NCBI GenBank assembly: GCA_016716235.1
Contig: JADJWS010000001.1
Coordinates: forward strand, 744,001-808,000
Source: Candidatus Defluviilinea gracilis
Lineage (GTDB): Bacteria > Chloroflexota > Anaerolineae > Anaerolineales > Villigracilaceae
DNA: 64,000 bases
Direction: 5' to 3'
The notes under the pieces were generated by a model. It searched no databases. It was not told the DNA's origin and worked only from the letters and a program-made list of their open reading frames with translations. Made by a program: the position numbers and the translations under genes. Shown piece by piece: positions 56,181 to 64,000 of the stretch. Position 1 is the first letter of the stretch; every line of letters begins with the position of its first letter.

Positions 56181-59100
56181 TTAGATCTCTGGTCGTTGAA
56201 TCAGATCGCGCGCGATGAAGGCGTTGATGTATGTGGACAGCAGTTGCCCATCCACGGGCGCGCATTCGATGCCCGTGTCGGCGAGTTTCGCGAGCGTGTT
56301 GGCGAGATCAATGCGCGGCATGAAAATTTGTTTTTCCTCCACCTCTTCGATGAGCGGAAGATACGGTTCCCATCCGCCGTTTTCCATGAAGGCGACTTTT
56401 TTGAACAGGTCGGCGCGCCACTCCTCGAACGAGACGCGCTGAGTGTGGAAGCCTTCGGTCGTGAGCCATTCGAGCAGATGATCGAGGTGAAGCGGCGAAG
56501 GGTTTTCCAAATGATAAATTTGATTCCAGTTGTCGGGGTCTTTTGAAATTTGGACGATCGCCGCGCTGACGAAATCCACCGGCACGATGTTGGCGACCAC
56601 ATCCAGATCGGGCGCGGCGCCCAAAAGCAAACACGCGCGAGTCATGCTGGAGATCATGTTGTCGGTGTTCCATGCGCCCGTGAGGCTGTGACCCGATACC
56701 AAGCCCGGACGATAGATGGCGTACGGGATGCCGCGCGCGCCAGCCTGCATCAACAATTTTTCCGCGACCCATTTGCTTTGAGCATATCCGCCGAACGGCG
56801 CGCCTGTTTCATCTATATTGTCGTTTTCGCGGAACACGCGCCCATCGTCGTGATCGCCATTGTGCAAAATGGACAACGTGGACACGTGATGCACGGGCTT
56901 CAACTTCGCGCGACTCGCCAATCGTAAAATTTCCTGAGTCCCCAACACATTCGCCGACTTGTGCGCGGCGTATGGATACACAAAATTCACCATCGCGCCG
57001 TTGTGATAAACCCAGTCAATTTGATTCGCAAGTTCATCGAACGCTTCATCGCTCAACCCGAATTGCGGCGAACCAAGATCGCCCAACACAGGCTGGATGC
57101 GAGGCGCAAACGCTTCATCCCACAACTGATACGAATCGAGATTGCGTTTCAAACGCTTCAAGCCTTGTTCAACGTTATCGGCGCGAAGCAAACAATACAC
57201 ATCCGCCGATGTTTGCTCCAACAAGTCATGCAACAAGAACGCGCCGACAAATCCCGTCGCGCCCGTCAAGAAAACCTTTTTCGGTTCGGCATGATCATAC
57301 GCGAGACCGCCCGCGCGAATGTCCGCGTCCAACACAGCTTCGGCTTTCAATTGTTCCAAGCTCAACTGGTTCATACGGATGATGTTGCTTCCGCCCGCGT
57401 AGCCTGTTTTCACTCCGCTTTTTGCATTGCCGATCACTTCGGCAAGATTCGCAACGGTCGGCTGTTCGAACAACGCGCGCAACGGCAACTGCGATGTCTC
57501 GAGCGAATATTTTTCGCGCAACAAAAATACCAGCCGCGTCCCCAACAGCGAATGCCCGCCGAGTTCAAAAAAATTATCGTTCACGCCAACCTGCTCGGCG
57601 TTCAACCCCAACACTTGCGCGCACACTTCGGCGAGTTCCGCTTCCAACGGCGTGCGCGGCGCGATGTATTGCGCGCGCAGATCAGCCCGCGATTGAGTCG
57701 GCGCGGGCAACGCGTTGCGATCCACTTTTCCATTCGGCGTGAGCGGCAACGATTCAAGATTCACAAACACGGATGGAATCATGTACTCTGGAAGTTTCGC
57801 GCGCAAATGATCTCTGAGATGGACGTGCTCCGCTTCTCTCTCAGGGACAGCTGGCACTACGTAGGCGACCAGACTCGCCTCCGCCGACCTCTCCCTCCAC
57901 GCGACGACCACCGCCTGCTTCACCGACGGATGACTCGCCAGCGCAACTTCAATTTCGCCGGTCTCGATGCGATAGCCGCGCACCTTCACTTGCTGGTCGC
58001 TTCGACCGAAGAATTCGATGTTTCCATCCGCGAGGTAACGCGCGAGATCGCCGGTTTTGTATAAGCGTGTTCTCTCGGATTTCTCCCTCACCCTAGCCCT
58101 CTCCCGCTGGGAGAGGGGACTGATGTGAGCGATGAATCTCTCCGCCGTCAACTCGGGGCGATTCAAATAGCCGCGACTGATGCCGTCGCCGCCGATGTAC
58201 AGATCGCCGGTCACGCCGACGGGGACAGGTTGAAGCGTTGAATCCAAAATGTACATCTGCGTGTTGGCAATCGGTCTGCCGATGGGAACGGTGTTCGAGA
58301 TGCCCGCTTGAATCGAATCCACTTTATAAATCGCTGACCAGATCGTCGTCTCGGTGGGACCATACACATTCCACAACCCCGCGCCGCGCGCGAGGAGTTT
58401 TTCGGCGAGGTCGTTCGTCAACGCTTCGCCGCCGCAGAGGATTTTCAGATCGGGCTTGCCAGTCCAGCCTGCTTCGAGCAATAATCTCCAACTTGCGGGC
58501 GTGGCTTGCATGAATGTGATGCGCGAATCTTCCAGCGACTGCGCCAACAACGCGCCGTCCGCAACCACTTCGGAATTTGCGATCACCACTTTCGCGCCGA
58601 CGGTAAGCGGCAACAACAATTCGAGCACGGCAATGTCAAACGAAAGCGTCGTCACTGCGAGCAATGAATCGTCTGCGTCCATTTCCAAATCCTTTTGCAT
58701 CGAACACAAAAAGTTGACTACCGCTTGATGGTGAATCTGCACGCCCTTCGGCTTGCCCGTCGAGCCAGAGGTGTAAATAACGTAAGCCAGATCGTCGGGC
58801 TTGGCTTTCGATTTTTTACCGCGTTTGGTCTTCACTTCTTCGAGCGCGTCGAGGCAAATGATTTGCGCGTCCGTTTTTGGCATTTCAGGCAGAAGAGATT
58901 TCAACGTCAAAACGGTTGAAGCGTTTGAATCCTCTAGCATGAACGCGAGACGTTCCGACGGGAAGGATGGATCAAGCGGCAGGTACGCGCCTCCCGCCTT
59001 CAACACGCCAAGCAGACCGACGAGCATTTCCACGGAGCGATTCACGAACAAGCCAACGAGAGTCCCCGGCTTGACGCCTTGCCCAATCAAAATTTTTGCC

Positions 59101-62100
59101 ACTTCGTCCGCGCGTTTGTTTAGTTCTTTGTATGAAACGTCCCGAAGGTTTTCTTCAAACCCCTGAGTTGCGCCGTCCGCACCTTCGGGACGGTGATTGA
59201 ACTGAACAGCAATTGCATCAGGCGTCTTCTTTGCTTGCGCTTCGATCAATTCATGGATGCAAGCCTCGCGCGGATAATCGGTTTGCGTTTGATTCCATTC
59301 AACCAAAATTTGCTGTGTTTCCGATTCATCTAACAACGAGTAGTTTGAAACGGGCTGAGACGGGTCGGCAACGATCTCGCGCAACAACGAATGGAAATGC
59401 TTCAACATCTGCTGAATGGTTTCCGCGTCGAACAAGTCCACGTTGTATTGAAGCGCGGCGGCGAGACCATTTCCCAACTCGGACATCATCATGGTCATGT
59501 CAAACTGCGCGGGTTCGCCGCCCAGCGCGATGGATTCCAATTCGAGCCCGCTCGTTTCCATGCGCGCTCCGTCCAACCCGAGCGCGAACGGGCTGAGCAT
59601 CTGCACGTCCGCTTCGTGCGCTTTTTGCAGGATGAACATGGTCTCGAACAGCGGCGGGCGCGACGAATCGCGCTGGATGCCGAGTCGCTTCGCCAACAGC
59701 GCGGGCGGATACTCTTGATGCTCGAACGCGCCGAGCGCGGTCCGTTTGACGCGCTGGATGATTTCATTGAACGATGGATTGTTGGAAAAGTCCGCGCGTA
59801 ACGCGATGGGATTGATGAAGTAGCCGACAAGATTCGACAACTCGGCGTGGCTTCGTCCCGCCGTCACTGAACCAACTAAAAACTCCTCTTGATTCGAATA
59901 GCGGTGCAACAACGTTTGGAACGCGGCGAGCAGGGTCATGAACATCGTCGCGCCGTTTTCCTGTGCGAGCGATCTCAACTTCTCGTACAACTCGGCATCC
60001 ATGAAGAGATGCTCCGAATCGCCGCGATAGGTCTGCATCGGCGCGCGCGGACGGTCAGTGGGCAGGTTCAACGCGGGGAGTTGATTCCCCAACGTGTCGC
60101 GCCAATATTCCCAATGCTTCTCGCCGCGTCCGCTTTCGAGCATGGTCGCTTCCCAAGTCACGTAATCGGAGTAACGCGCGGAAAGTGAAGGTAATTCAAT
60201 TTGTGTATTGCCGTTGTTTGATTCGTACAACATCAACAACTCACGCGCCAAGATCGTCATTGACCAGAAATCTGTGACGATGTGATCCATTGCCAGCAGG
60301 AGGATGTGCGACGAATCCCGCGTACGGTGGAGATCGGCTCGGATGACTGGACCAGCCTCAAGGTCGAATGAAGCGCGCGCGTCTTGCGCGAGTCGCTCGC
60401 GCAGTGCGTCATCCTCCAGCGCGGATGAATCCACAATGCGGAAAATCCCATCCATCGAATCATGCGCGCGTTGAAGCGGCTCGCCGTTCGCAACATGGAA
60501 CGTGCTTCGCAACGATTCATGCCGCGCGACAAGTTGCTCGAATGCGAGTTGCAACGCGCGAGCATCGAGATCGCCGCGAATGCGGATCGCGCCCGCGACG
60601 TTGAATGAAAGTTCGCCGGGCATGAGTTGATGCAAAAACCACAACGCCTGTTGCCCCACCGAAAGCGGACTCTCGCGCGACGGATTTTGCGCGATGACGA
60701 ACGGCGCGTCATCCGCCGTTCGAGTTGACTCCAAACTTGCGAGCGCCTCCGCCGCGAGGCTTGCGATCGTGGGACCCTGCAACAGACTCGCCACCGAAAT
60801 TTGCGCGCCGAGTTTCGACTCGAGCGAGTTCTTTAATTCCATTGCCATCAACGAATCAAGTCCCAATGTATCCAGCGGTTGATTCAAAGTCAAGCGCGAG
60901 GCTTCCATGCCCAACACGCGCGCGGCTTGCTGTTGGAGGAAGTCTTCAATAGTTTTTTGTCGTTGAGCTGGTTCAGTGGCTATTAATTTTGCATGACTTA
61001 ATTCAGGTATGTCGCTCTGAGGGAGCGTTCGCCGCGACCGAAGAGTCTCTCTCGGCTTTGGCAGAGACCCTTCGCTATCGCTCAGGGTGACATCTACAGG
61101 TTTTGACTTTCCATTCGAGCGCGGCGACGGTAACTTGTTTCCTTGTGTACGTGTTTCCTTGTCTACCTGTCTACTTGTTTCCCTGTTTACTTCGAGCCAA
61201 TACCTCTGCCGGTCAAACGGATAATTCGGCAACATTACTTTATTGCGCGTGTATCCTGAATCGAATCCTTTCCAATCAACATCAACACCTTGAACATAAA
61301 GTTTTCCGAGGCTATCGAGGATCGTTTGCCATTCGTCTTGATTCTGTCTCAGCGACGGCAACCACGCGGACTTTGATTCGGGCAAGCATCGCTTTCCCAT
61401 TCCCGACAACACCGGGCTTGGACCGATCTCGATGAACGCGTCAATCCCTAAACCCGCAAGCGATCCCATCCCTGCGGAGAATTTCACTTCCGAGCGGATG
61501 TGGTTGCGCCAGTATTTTGCAGTGAGGGGTTGGGTGAGGGCTTCGCCAGTGAGGTTTGAGAGAAAGAGAATTAGAGGATTAGAGAATTGGATTCGGTTTG
61601 CGAAAGATTCGAATTCATCGAGGATCGAATCCATCAATGGGGAGTGGAAGGCGTGCGACACGACGAGGAGTTTGGACGAGATGCCAAGTTTGGTCAGGTC
61701 ATCCACAACAGTTTGCACAGCGGATTTTTCACCGGAGATGACGGTGTTGTCGGGTCCGTTCGAGGCGGCGATGGAGACTTGATGCGCAAACGGTTTCAAC
61801 ACATCGGCGATTTTTGTGACATCGGCGAAGACCGCGACCATCGTCCCATTTTGGGGAAGCGAGCCCATCAGGCGCGCGCGTTCGGCGATGAGACGTAGTC
61901 CATCTTCGAGCGTGAACACGCCCGCGATGCACGCGGCGACGTATTCGCCGACGCTGTGTCCCACCACGGCGTGAGGTGTGATTCCCCACGAGAGCCACAG
62001 TTTCGCCAACGCATATTCGAAAGCGAACAACGCGGGCTGGGTGTATTGCGTTTGATGGATGGTCGAATCGTTTTTGTCGGCAAAAATAATTTCGAGCAAT

Positions 62101-64000
62101 GAACGACCGAGGATCGGATCAAGAATCGTTGCGCATTCATCCAACGCGGCGCGGAAGGTTGGCTGGGATTCGTAGAGTCCCTTGCCCATGCCCGCGTATT
62201 GCGATCCCTGCCCTGTGAAGAGGAAGGCGATCATTGGTTGCGCGGTTGGTTTGGCTTGACCTGACACGACCAAAGATGAATCGGAATTGTTGAGAAAATC
62301 TTCCAGTTCTTTGAGTAGTTCTTCATTCGAGGAGGCTTGAATTGCGAGACGATTCTCGAAGTGGGCGCGGGTGGTGTTGGAGGTGAACGCAATATCTTGT
62401 ACTTCGTATTGCGTATTGCGTATTGAGTCGTTGAGAGATTGTGTAAGTTGCTCAAGAGAGTGTTGTGTTTTGGCAGAAAGAGTCAGCAAATGGCGTGGAC
62501 GTTCGATACCAACCAGAGAGCCGTTAGCATTGGAAAGAGACCCTTCGTGGCGCGGAGCGCCACTCAGGGTGACATCAACCAACGGAGCATCGGACAAAAC
62601 AATATGCGCGTTCGTGCCGCCGAAGCCGAAGGAGCTGACGCCTGCGAAGCGCGGGATGTCACGTCGCTTCCACGGGCGGAGGTACGTTCCAATTTCGATG
62701 CGCGAACCTTCGAGAGAGAGATACGGGTTGATTTCTTTTAAATGCAAATGCGGCGGAATGGATTCATTTTGCATCGCAAGGACAACTTTGATGAGCCCCG
62801 CGATTCCCGCCGCCGATTCGAGATGACCAATGTTCGTCTTCACCGAGCCGACGATCACGCGTTGATTCGAGTCGTCGTTCAATACCGCGTTCAGCGACGC
62901 CATCTCGATTGGGTCGCCGAGCGGAGTCCCTGTGCCGTGCGCTTCGACATAACCGATTTGATTCGGGGAGACACCCGCTTGATTCAACGCGGTGCGAATC
63001 ACATCTTGTTGGGCGAGTCCGTTCGGGGCGGTGAGACCGTTGCTTCTTCCATCCTGGTTAACTGCCGAGCCGCGAACTAACGCAAGGATGTTATCTCCGT
63101 CGCGCATCGCGTCAGACAAGCGCTTCAACACGACAACGCCGCAACCTTCGCCGCGCACATAACCATCCGCGCTGGCGTCGAATGTTTTGCAATGACCATC
63201 AGGCGCGAGCATCCGCGCTTGCGAGAAGGTGATGGTCAATTCGGGTGTGAGGATTAAGTTCACGCCTCCCGCCAATGCGAGATCTGATTCGCCGCTTCGA
63301 AGACTCTGACATGCGAGATGGACGGACACCAACGACGATGAACATGCCGTGTCCACTGCCATGCTCGGTCCGCGCAGGTCGAAGACATACGACAAACGAT
63401 TCGCGGCGATGCTGTGCGCGTTGCCTGTGCCTGCGTAGGCGTCTATCATTTCATGATTATCGAATTGCAAGCGCGAGTAATCGTAACTGCTGATGCCGAC
63501 GAACACGCCTGTGCGCGTCCCTGCGAGGGAAGGCGGAGGAATAAAAGCGTTTTCGAGAGCTTCCCAACTGACCTCAAGCAAGAGACGTTGTTGCGGGTCC
63601 ATGCGCGCGGCTTCACGAGGAGAAATCCCAAAGAAGGCGGGGTCGAACAAGTCCACGTTGTCGAGGAACGCGCCGAAACGTGTCATCACTTTTCCCCGTT
63701 CGGGAGTCTCGGAATGGAAAGCGTCCACATCCCAGCGGTCGGACGGCACCTCGGTGATCGTATCCACGCCGTTGCGGAGGAGTTCCCAAAACGCTTGCGG
63801 ACTGTTGGCTTGCGGGAAGCGGCAACTTAATCCGATGATTGCAATCGGTTCGTTGATGTTGTTGAATGTTGGTTGGGGAGTCTGGATTGATTTTTTTTCT
63901 GGCTTTGAATCGTCGGCGAGAAAATTCGCCAACGATTCAATCGTCGGGTAATCCCATGCCAGTGTGGGAGCAAGTTTGCGGTTAAGGAAAACTTCAAGAT
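56181..64000 (-). CDS. Hybrid PKS-NRPS megasynthase, ACP-KS-AT-ACP-C-A-PCP-reductase (5' end outside window)
   Basis: The frame is open to the window edge. A TTG at 63932 is not the start, because the frame upstream encodes the end of an ACP (LAWDYPTIESLANFLADD). Residues counted from that TTG: KS about 28-450 (DTACSSSL, EAHGTGTPLGDP, KTNIGHLES); AT about 575-870 (GHSVGEY near 657; HAFH, the malonyl signature); ACP near 1020 (LGLDSL); C with MDHIVTDFWS near 1215; A about 1490-2050 (YTSGSTGKPKG, YKTGDL); PCP near 2122 (GGHSLL); terminal reductase from about 2220 (TGATGFVG, GYAQSKW). I read the A-domain code as DILQLGVIWK, close to known glycine codes. No KR, DH or ER. Several repeat-derived inserts stay in frame. 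Confidence 0.93.
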   Translation of the reverse strand, partial: LEVFLNRKLAPTLAWDYPTIESLANFLADDSKPEKKSIQTPQPTFNNINEPIAIIGLSCRFPQANSPQAFWELLRNGVDTITEVPSDRWDVDAFHSETPERGKVMTRFGAFLDNVDLFDPAFFGISPREAARMDPQQRLLLEVSWEALENAFIPPPSLAGTRTGVFVGISSYDYSRLQFDNHEMIDAYAGTGNAHSIAANRLSYVFDLRGPSMAVDTACSSSLVSVHLACQSLRSGESDLALAGGVNLILTPELTITFSQARMLAPDGHCKTFDASADGYVRGEGCGVVVLKRLSDAMRDGDNILALVRGSAVNQDGRSNGLTAPNGLAQQDVIRTALNQAGVSPNQIGYVEAHGTGTPLGDPIEMASLNAVLNDDSNQRVIVGSVKTNIGHLESAAGIAGLIKVVLAMQNESIPPHLHLKEINPYLSLEGSRIEIGTYLRPWKRRDIPRFAGVSSFGFGGTNAHIVLSDAPLVDVTLSGAPRHEGSLSNANGSLVGIERPRHLLTLSAKTQHSLEQLTQSLNDSIRNTQYEVQDIAFTSNTTRAHFENRLAIQASSNEELLKELEDFLNNSDSSLVVSGQAKPTAQPMIAFLFTGQGSQYAGMGKGLYESQPTFRAALDECATILDPILGRSLLEIIFADKNDSTIHQTQYTQPALFAFEYALAKLWLSWGITPHAVVGHSVGEYVAACIAGVFTLEDGLRLIAERARLMGSLPQNGTMVAVFADVTKIADVLKPFAHQVSIAASNGPDNTVISGEKSAVQTVVDDLTKLGISSKLLVVSHAFHSPLMDSILDEFESFANRIQFSNPLILFLSNLTGEALTQPLTAKYWRNHIRSEVKFSAGMGSLAGLGIDAFIEIGPSPVLSGMGKRCLPESKSAWLPSLRQNQDEWQTILDSLGKLYVQGVDVDWKGFDSGYTRNKVMLPNYPFDRQRYWLEVNRETSRQVDKETRTQGNKLPSPRSNGKSKPVDVTLSDSEGSLPKPRETLRSRRTLPQSDIPELSHAKLIATEPAQRQKTIEDFLQQQAARVLGMEASRLTLNQPLDTLGLDSLMAMELKNSLESKLGAQISVASLLQGPTIASLAAEALASLESTRTADDAPFVIAQNPSRESPLSVGQQALWFLHQLMPGELSFNVAGAIRIRGDLDARALQLAFEQLVARHESLRSTFHVANGEPLQRAHDSMDGIFRIVDSSALEDDALRERLAQDARASFDLEAGPVIRADLHRTRDSSHILLLAMDHIVTDFWSMTILARELLMLYESNNGNTQIELPSLSARYSDYVTWEATMLESGRGEKHWEYWRDTLGNQLPALNLPTDRPRAPMQTYRGDSEHLFMDAELYEKLRSLAQENGATMFMTLLAAFQTLLHRYSNQEEFLVGSVTAGRSHAELSNLVGYFINPIALRADFSNNPSFNEIIQRVKRTALGAFEHQEYPPALLAKRLGIQRDSSRPPLFETMFILQKAHEADVQMLSPFALGLDGARMETSGLELESIALGGEPAQFDMTMMMSELGNGLAAALQYNVDLFDAETIQQMLKHFHSLLREIVADPSQPVSNYSLLDESETQQILVEWNQTQTDYPREACIHELIEAQAKKTPDAIAVQFNHRPEGADGATQGFEENLRDVSYKELNKRADEVAKILIGQGVKPGTLVGLFVNRSVEMLVGLLGVLKAGGAYLPLDPSFPSERLAFMLEDSNASTVLTLKSLLPEMPKTDAQIICLDALEEVKTKRGKKSKAKPDDLAYVIYTSGSTGKPKGVQIHHQAVVNFLCSMQKDLEMDADDSLLAVTTLSFDIAVLELLLPLTVGAKVVIANSEVVADGALLAQSLEDSRITFMQATPASWRLLLEAGWTGKPDLKILCGGEALTNDLAEKLLARGAGLWNVYGPTETTIWSAIYKVDSIQAGISNTVPIGRPIANTQMYILDSTLQPVPVGVTGDLYIGGDGISRGYLNRPELTAERFIAHISPLSQRERARVREKSERTRLYKTGDLARYLADGNIEFFGRSDQQVKVRGYRIETGEIEVALASHPSVKQAVVVAWRERSAEASLVAYVVPAVPEREAEHVHLRDHLRAKLPEYMIPSVFVNLESLPLTPNGKVDRNALPAPTQSRADLRAQYIAPRTPLEAELAEVCAQVLGLNAEQVGVNDNFFELGGHSLLGTRLVFLLREKYSLETSQLPLRALFEQPTVANLAEVIGNAKSGVKTGYAGGSNIIRMNQLSLEQLKAEAVLDADIRAGGLAYDHAEPKKVFLTGATGFVGAFLLHDLLEQTSADVYCLLRADNVEQGLKRLKRNLDSYQLWDEAFAPRIQPVLGDLGSPQFGLSDEAFDELANQIDWVYHNGAMVNFVYPYAAHKSANVLGTQEILRLASRAKLKPVHHVSTLSILHNGDHDDGRVFRENDNIDETGAPFGGYAQSKWVAEKLLMQAGARGIPYAIYRPGLVSGHSLTGAWNTDNMISSMTRACLLLGAAPDLDVVANIVPVDFVSAAIVQISKDPDNWNQIYHLENPSPLHLDHLLEWLTTEGFHTQRVSFEEWRADLFKKVAFMENGGWEPYLPLIEEVEEKQIFMPRIDLANTLAKLADTGIECAPVDGQLLSTYINAFIARDLIQRPEI
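58084..58125 (-). repeat. CCCTCTCCC-GCT-GGGAGAGGG repeat in frame in the A domain
   Basis: The run CCTCACCCTAGCCCTCTCCC with its pairing GGGAGAGGG encodes ISPLSQRERARVREK between RFIA and the A7 motif RLYKTGDL. That loop is normally much shorter. Confidence 0.8.
59139..59192 (-). repeat. CGTCCCGAAGG hairpin in frame near the start of the A domain
   Basis: Perfect 11 bp arms CGTCCCGAAGG and CCTTCGGGACG, loop 32 nt. It encodes about 18 extra residues (HRPEGADGATQGFEENLRDV) between AVQFN and SYKELN. Confidence 0.8.
61007..61093 (-). repeat. TGTCGCTCTGAG...CAGGGTGACAT element in frame before the ACP
   Basis: Left arm GTCGCTCTGAGGGAGCG..., right arm GAGACCCTTCGCTATCGCTC plus AGGGTGACAT. It encodes VDVTLSDSEGSLPKPRETLR in the AT-ACP linker. 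Same family as 55331-55435. Confidence 0.85.
61132..61196 (-). repeat. Seven degenerate octamers in frame in the AT-ACP linker
   Basis: TTGTTTCC, TTGTGTAC, GTGTTTCC, TTGTCTAC, CTGTCTAC, TTGTTTCC and CTGTTTAC follow each other. They encode ETSRQVDKETRTQGNK. Confidence 0.85.
62395..62436 (-). repeat. ATACGCA heptamer run in frame in the KS-AT linker
   Basis: On the minus strand ATACGCA-ATACGCA-ATACGAA, encoding DSIRNTQYEVQD. The sequence is typical of intergenic heptamer repeats. Confidence 0.65.
62537..62575 (-). repeat. GAGACCCTTCGTGG...CAGGGTGACAT element in frame after the KS
   Basis: GAGACCCTTCGTGGCGCGGA followed by GCGCCACTCAGGGTGACAT, a half element with an inner palindrome. It encodes VDVTLSGAPRHEGSL, nearly the peptide given by the copy at 61007. 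Confidence 0.85.

Noticed and set aside
63930..63932. TTG at 63932 as the start of the megasynthase
   Set aside because: The frame stays open to the window edge and encodes a carrier-domain C-terminus upstream, so the start lies outside.
1..64000. tRNA or rRNA genes
   Set aside because: No intergenic stretch shows a cloverleaf with a T-loop GTTCGA motif or rRNA sequence; most gaps hold simple hairpins.

Overview
The window is a dense bacterial chromosome segment of moderately high GC. It carries a division and cell-wall (dcw) cluster, housekeeping genes, many secreted lipoproteins and an accessory biosynthetic locus. A Chloroflexota origin, class Anaerolineae, is my best guess. It rests on ClpC, MutS2, GatB/YqeY, MraZ, a YqfF-like HD protein and Thr/Ser/Pro-rich lipoproteins, together with the repeat landscape. 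No rRNA or other taxonomic marker is present, so this is inference.

Layout. 1-7140 (minus): mraZ-rsmH-ftsL-ftsI-murF-mraY-murD (murD cut by the window edge), driven from a promoter with three GTGG MraZ-type boxes. 7400-13000: an rRNA methyltransferase, a lipoprotein, a small Cys-rich secreted protein split by an ISAs1-type insertion sequence, and a Vps62-like membrane protein. 13050-15415 (minus): yebC-ruvC-ruvA, with a GxxExxY gene bounded by inverted repeats lodged between ruvC and ruvA. 15640-19200 (minus): an MBOAT acyltransferase with two SGNH proteins, probably a surface O-acylation system. 20709-22704: a low-GC restriction-modification pair. 23094-35746: alpha/beta hydrolase, TVP38 protein, glycosyltransferase, LOG hydrolase, clpC, a large secreted repeat protein, a Ser/Thr kinase with an ectodomain and a GT-C type membrane protein. 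35796-43791: mutS2, endonuclease IV-like protein, dgkA-ybeY-HD hydrolase, yqeY, LysE. 44258-53410: HET-C-like protein, PduO cobalamin adenosyltransferase, DUF554, DMT exporter, lipoprotein, SDR, ribA and a RibD-C reductase, fabF and a DUF2723 membrane protein. 53752-64000 (minus): a hybrid PKS-NRPS megasynthase (ACP-KS-AT-ACP-C-A-PCP-reductase, open at the window edge), type II thioesterase, FkbM methyltransferase and Sfp-type phosphopantetheinyl transferase.

Two things stand out. First, the PKS-NRPS has a malonyl-type AT, no ketoreductase, an A domain whose specificity code I read as glycine, and a reductase with an intact YxxxK. That predicts a beta-ketoacyl-glycinal, which could close to a 3-acyl-pyrrolinone. 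Second, the segment is full of short palindromic and 7-8 bp periodic repeats. They fill operon gaps and also sit in frame inside coding regions: phosphopantetheinyl transferase, mutS2 (three sites), the PKS-NRPS (at least five sites) and an rRNA methyltransferase. Two copies in the PKS-NRPS encode the same peptide. The effect resembles Rickettsia palindromic elements, but with several unrelated families.

Several genes (yqeY, a RibD-C reductase, pduO, a HET-C-like gene, tauE, mutS2) have a TATAAT-like box 6-9 nt before the start codon. This suggests leaderless or nearly leaderless transcripts. No CRISPR array, rRNA or tRNA was recognised.
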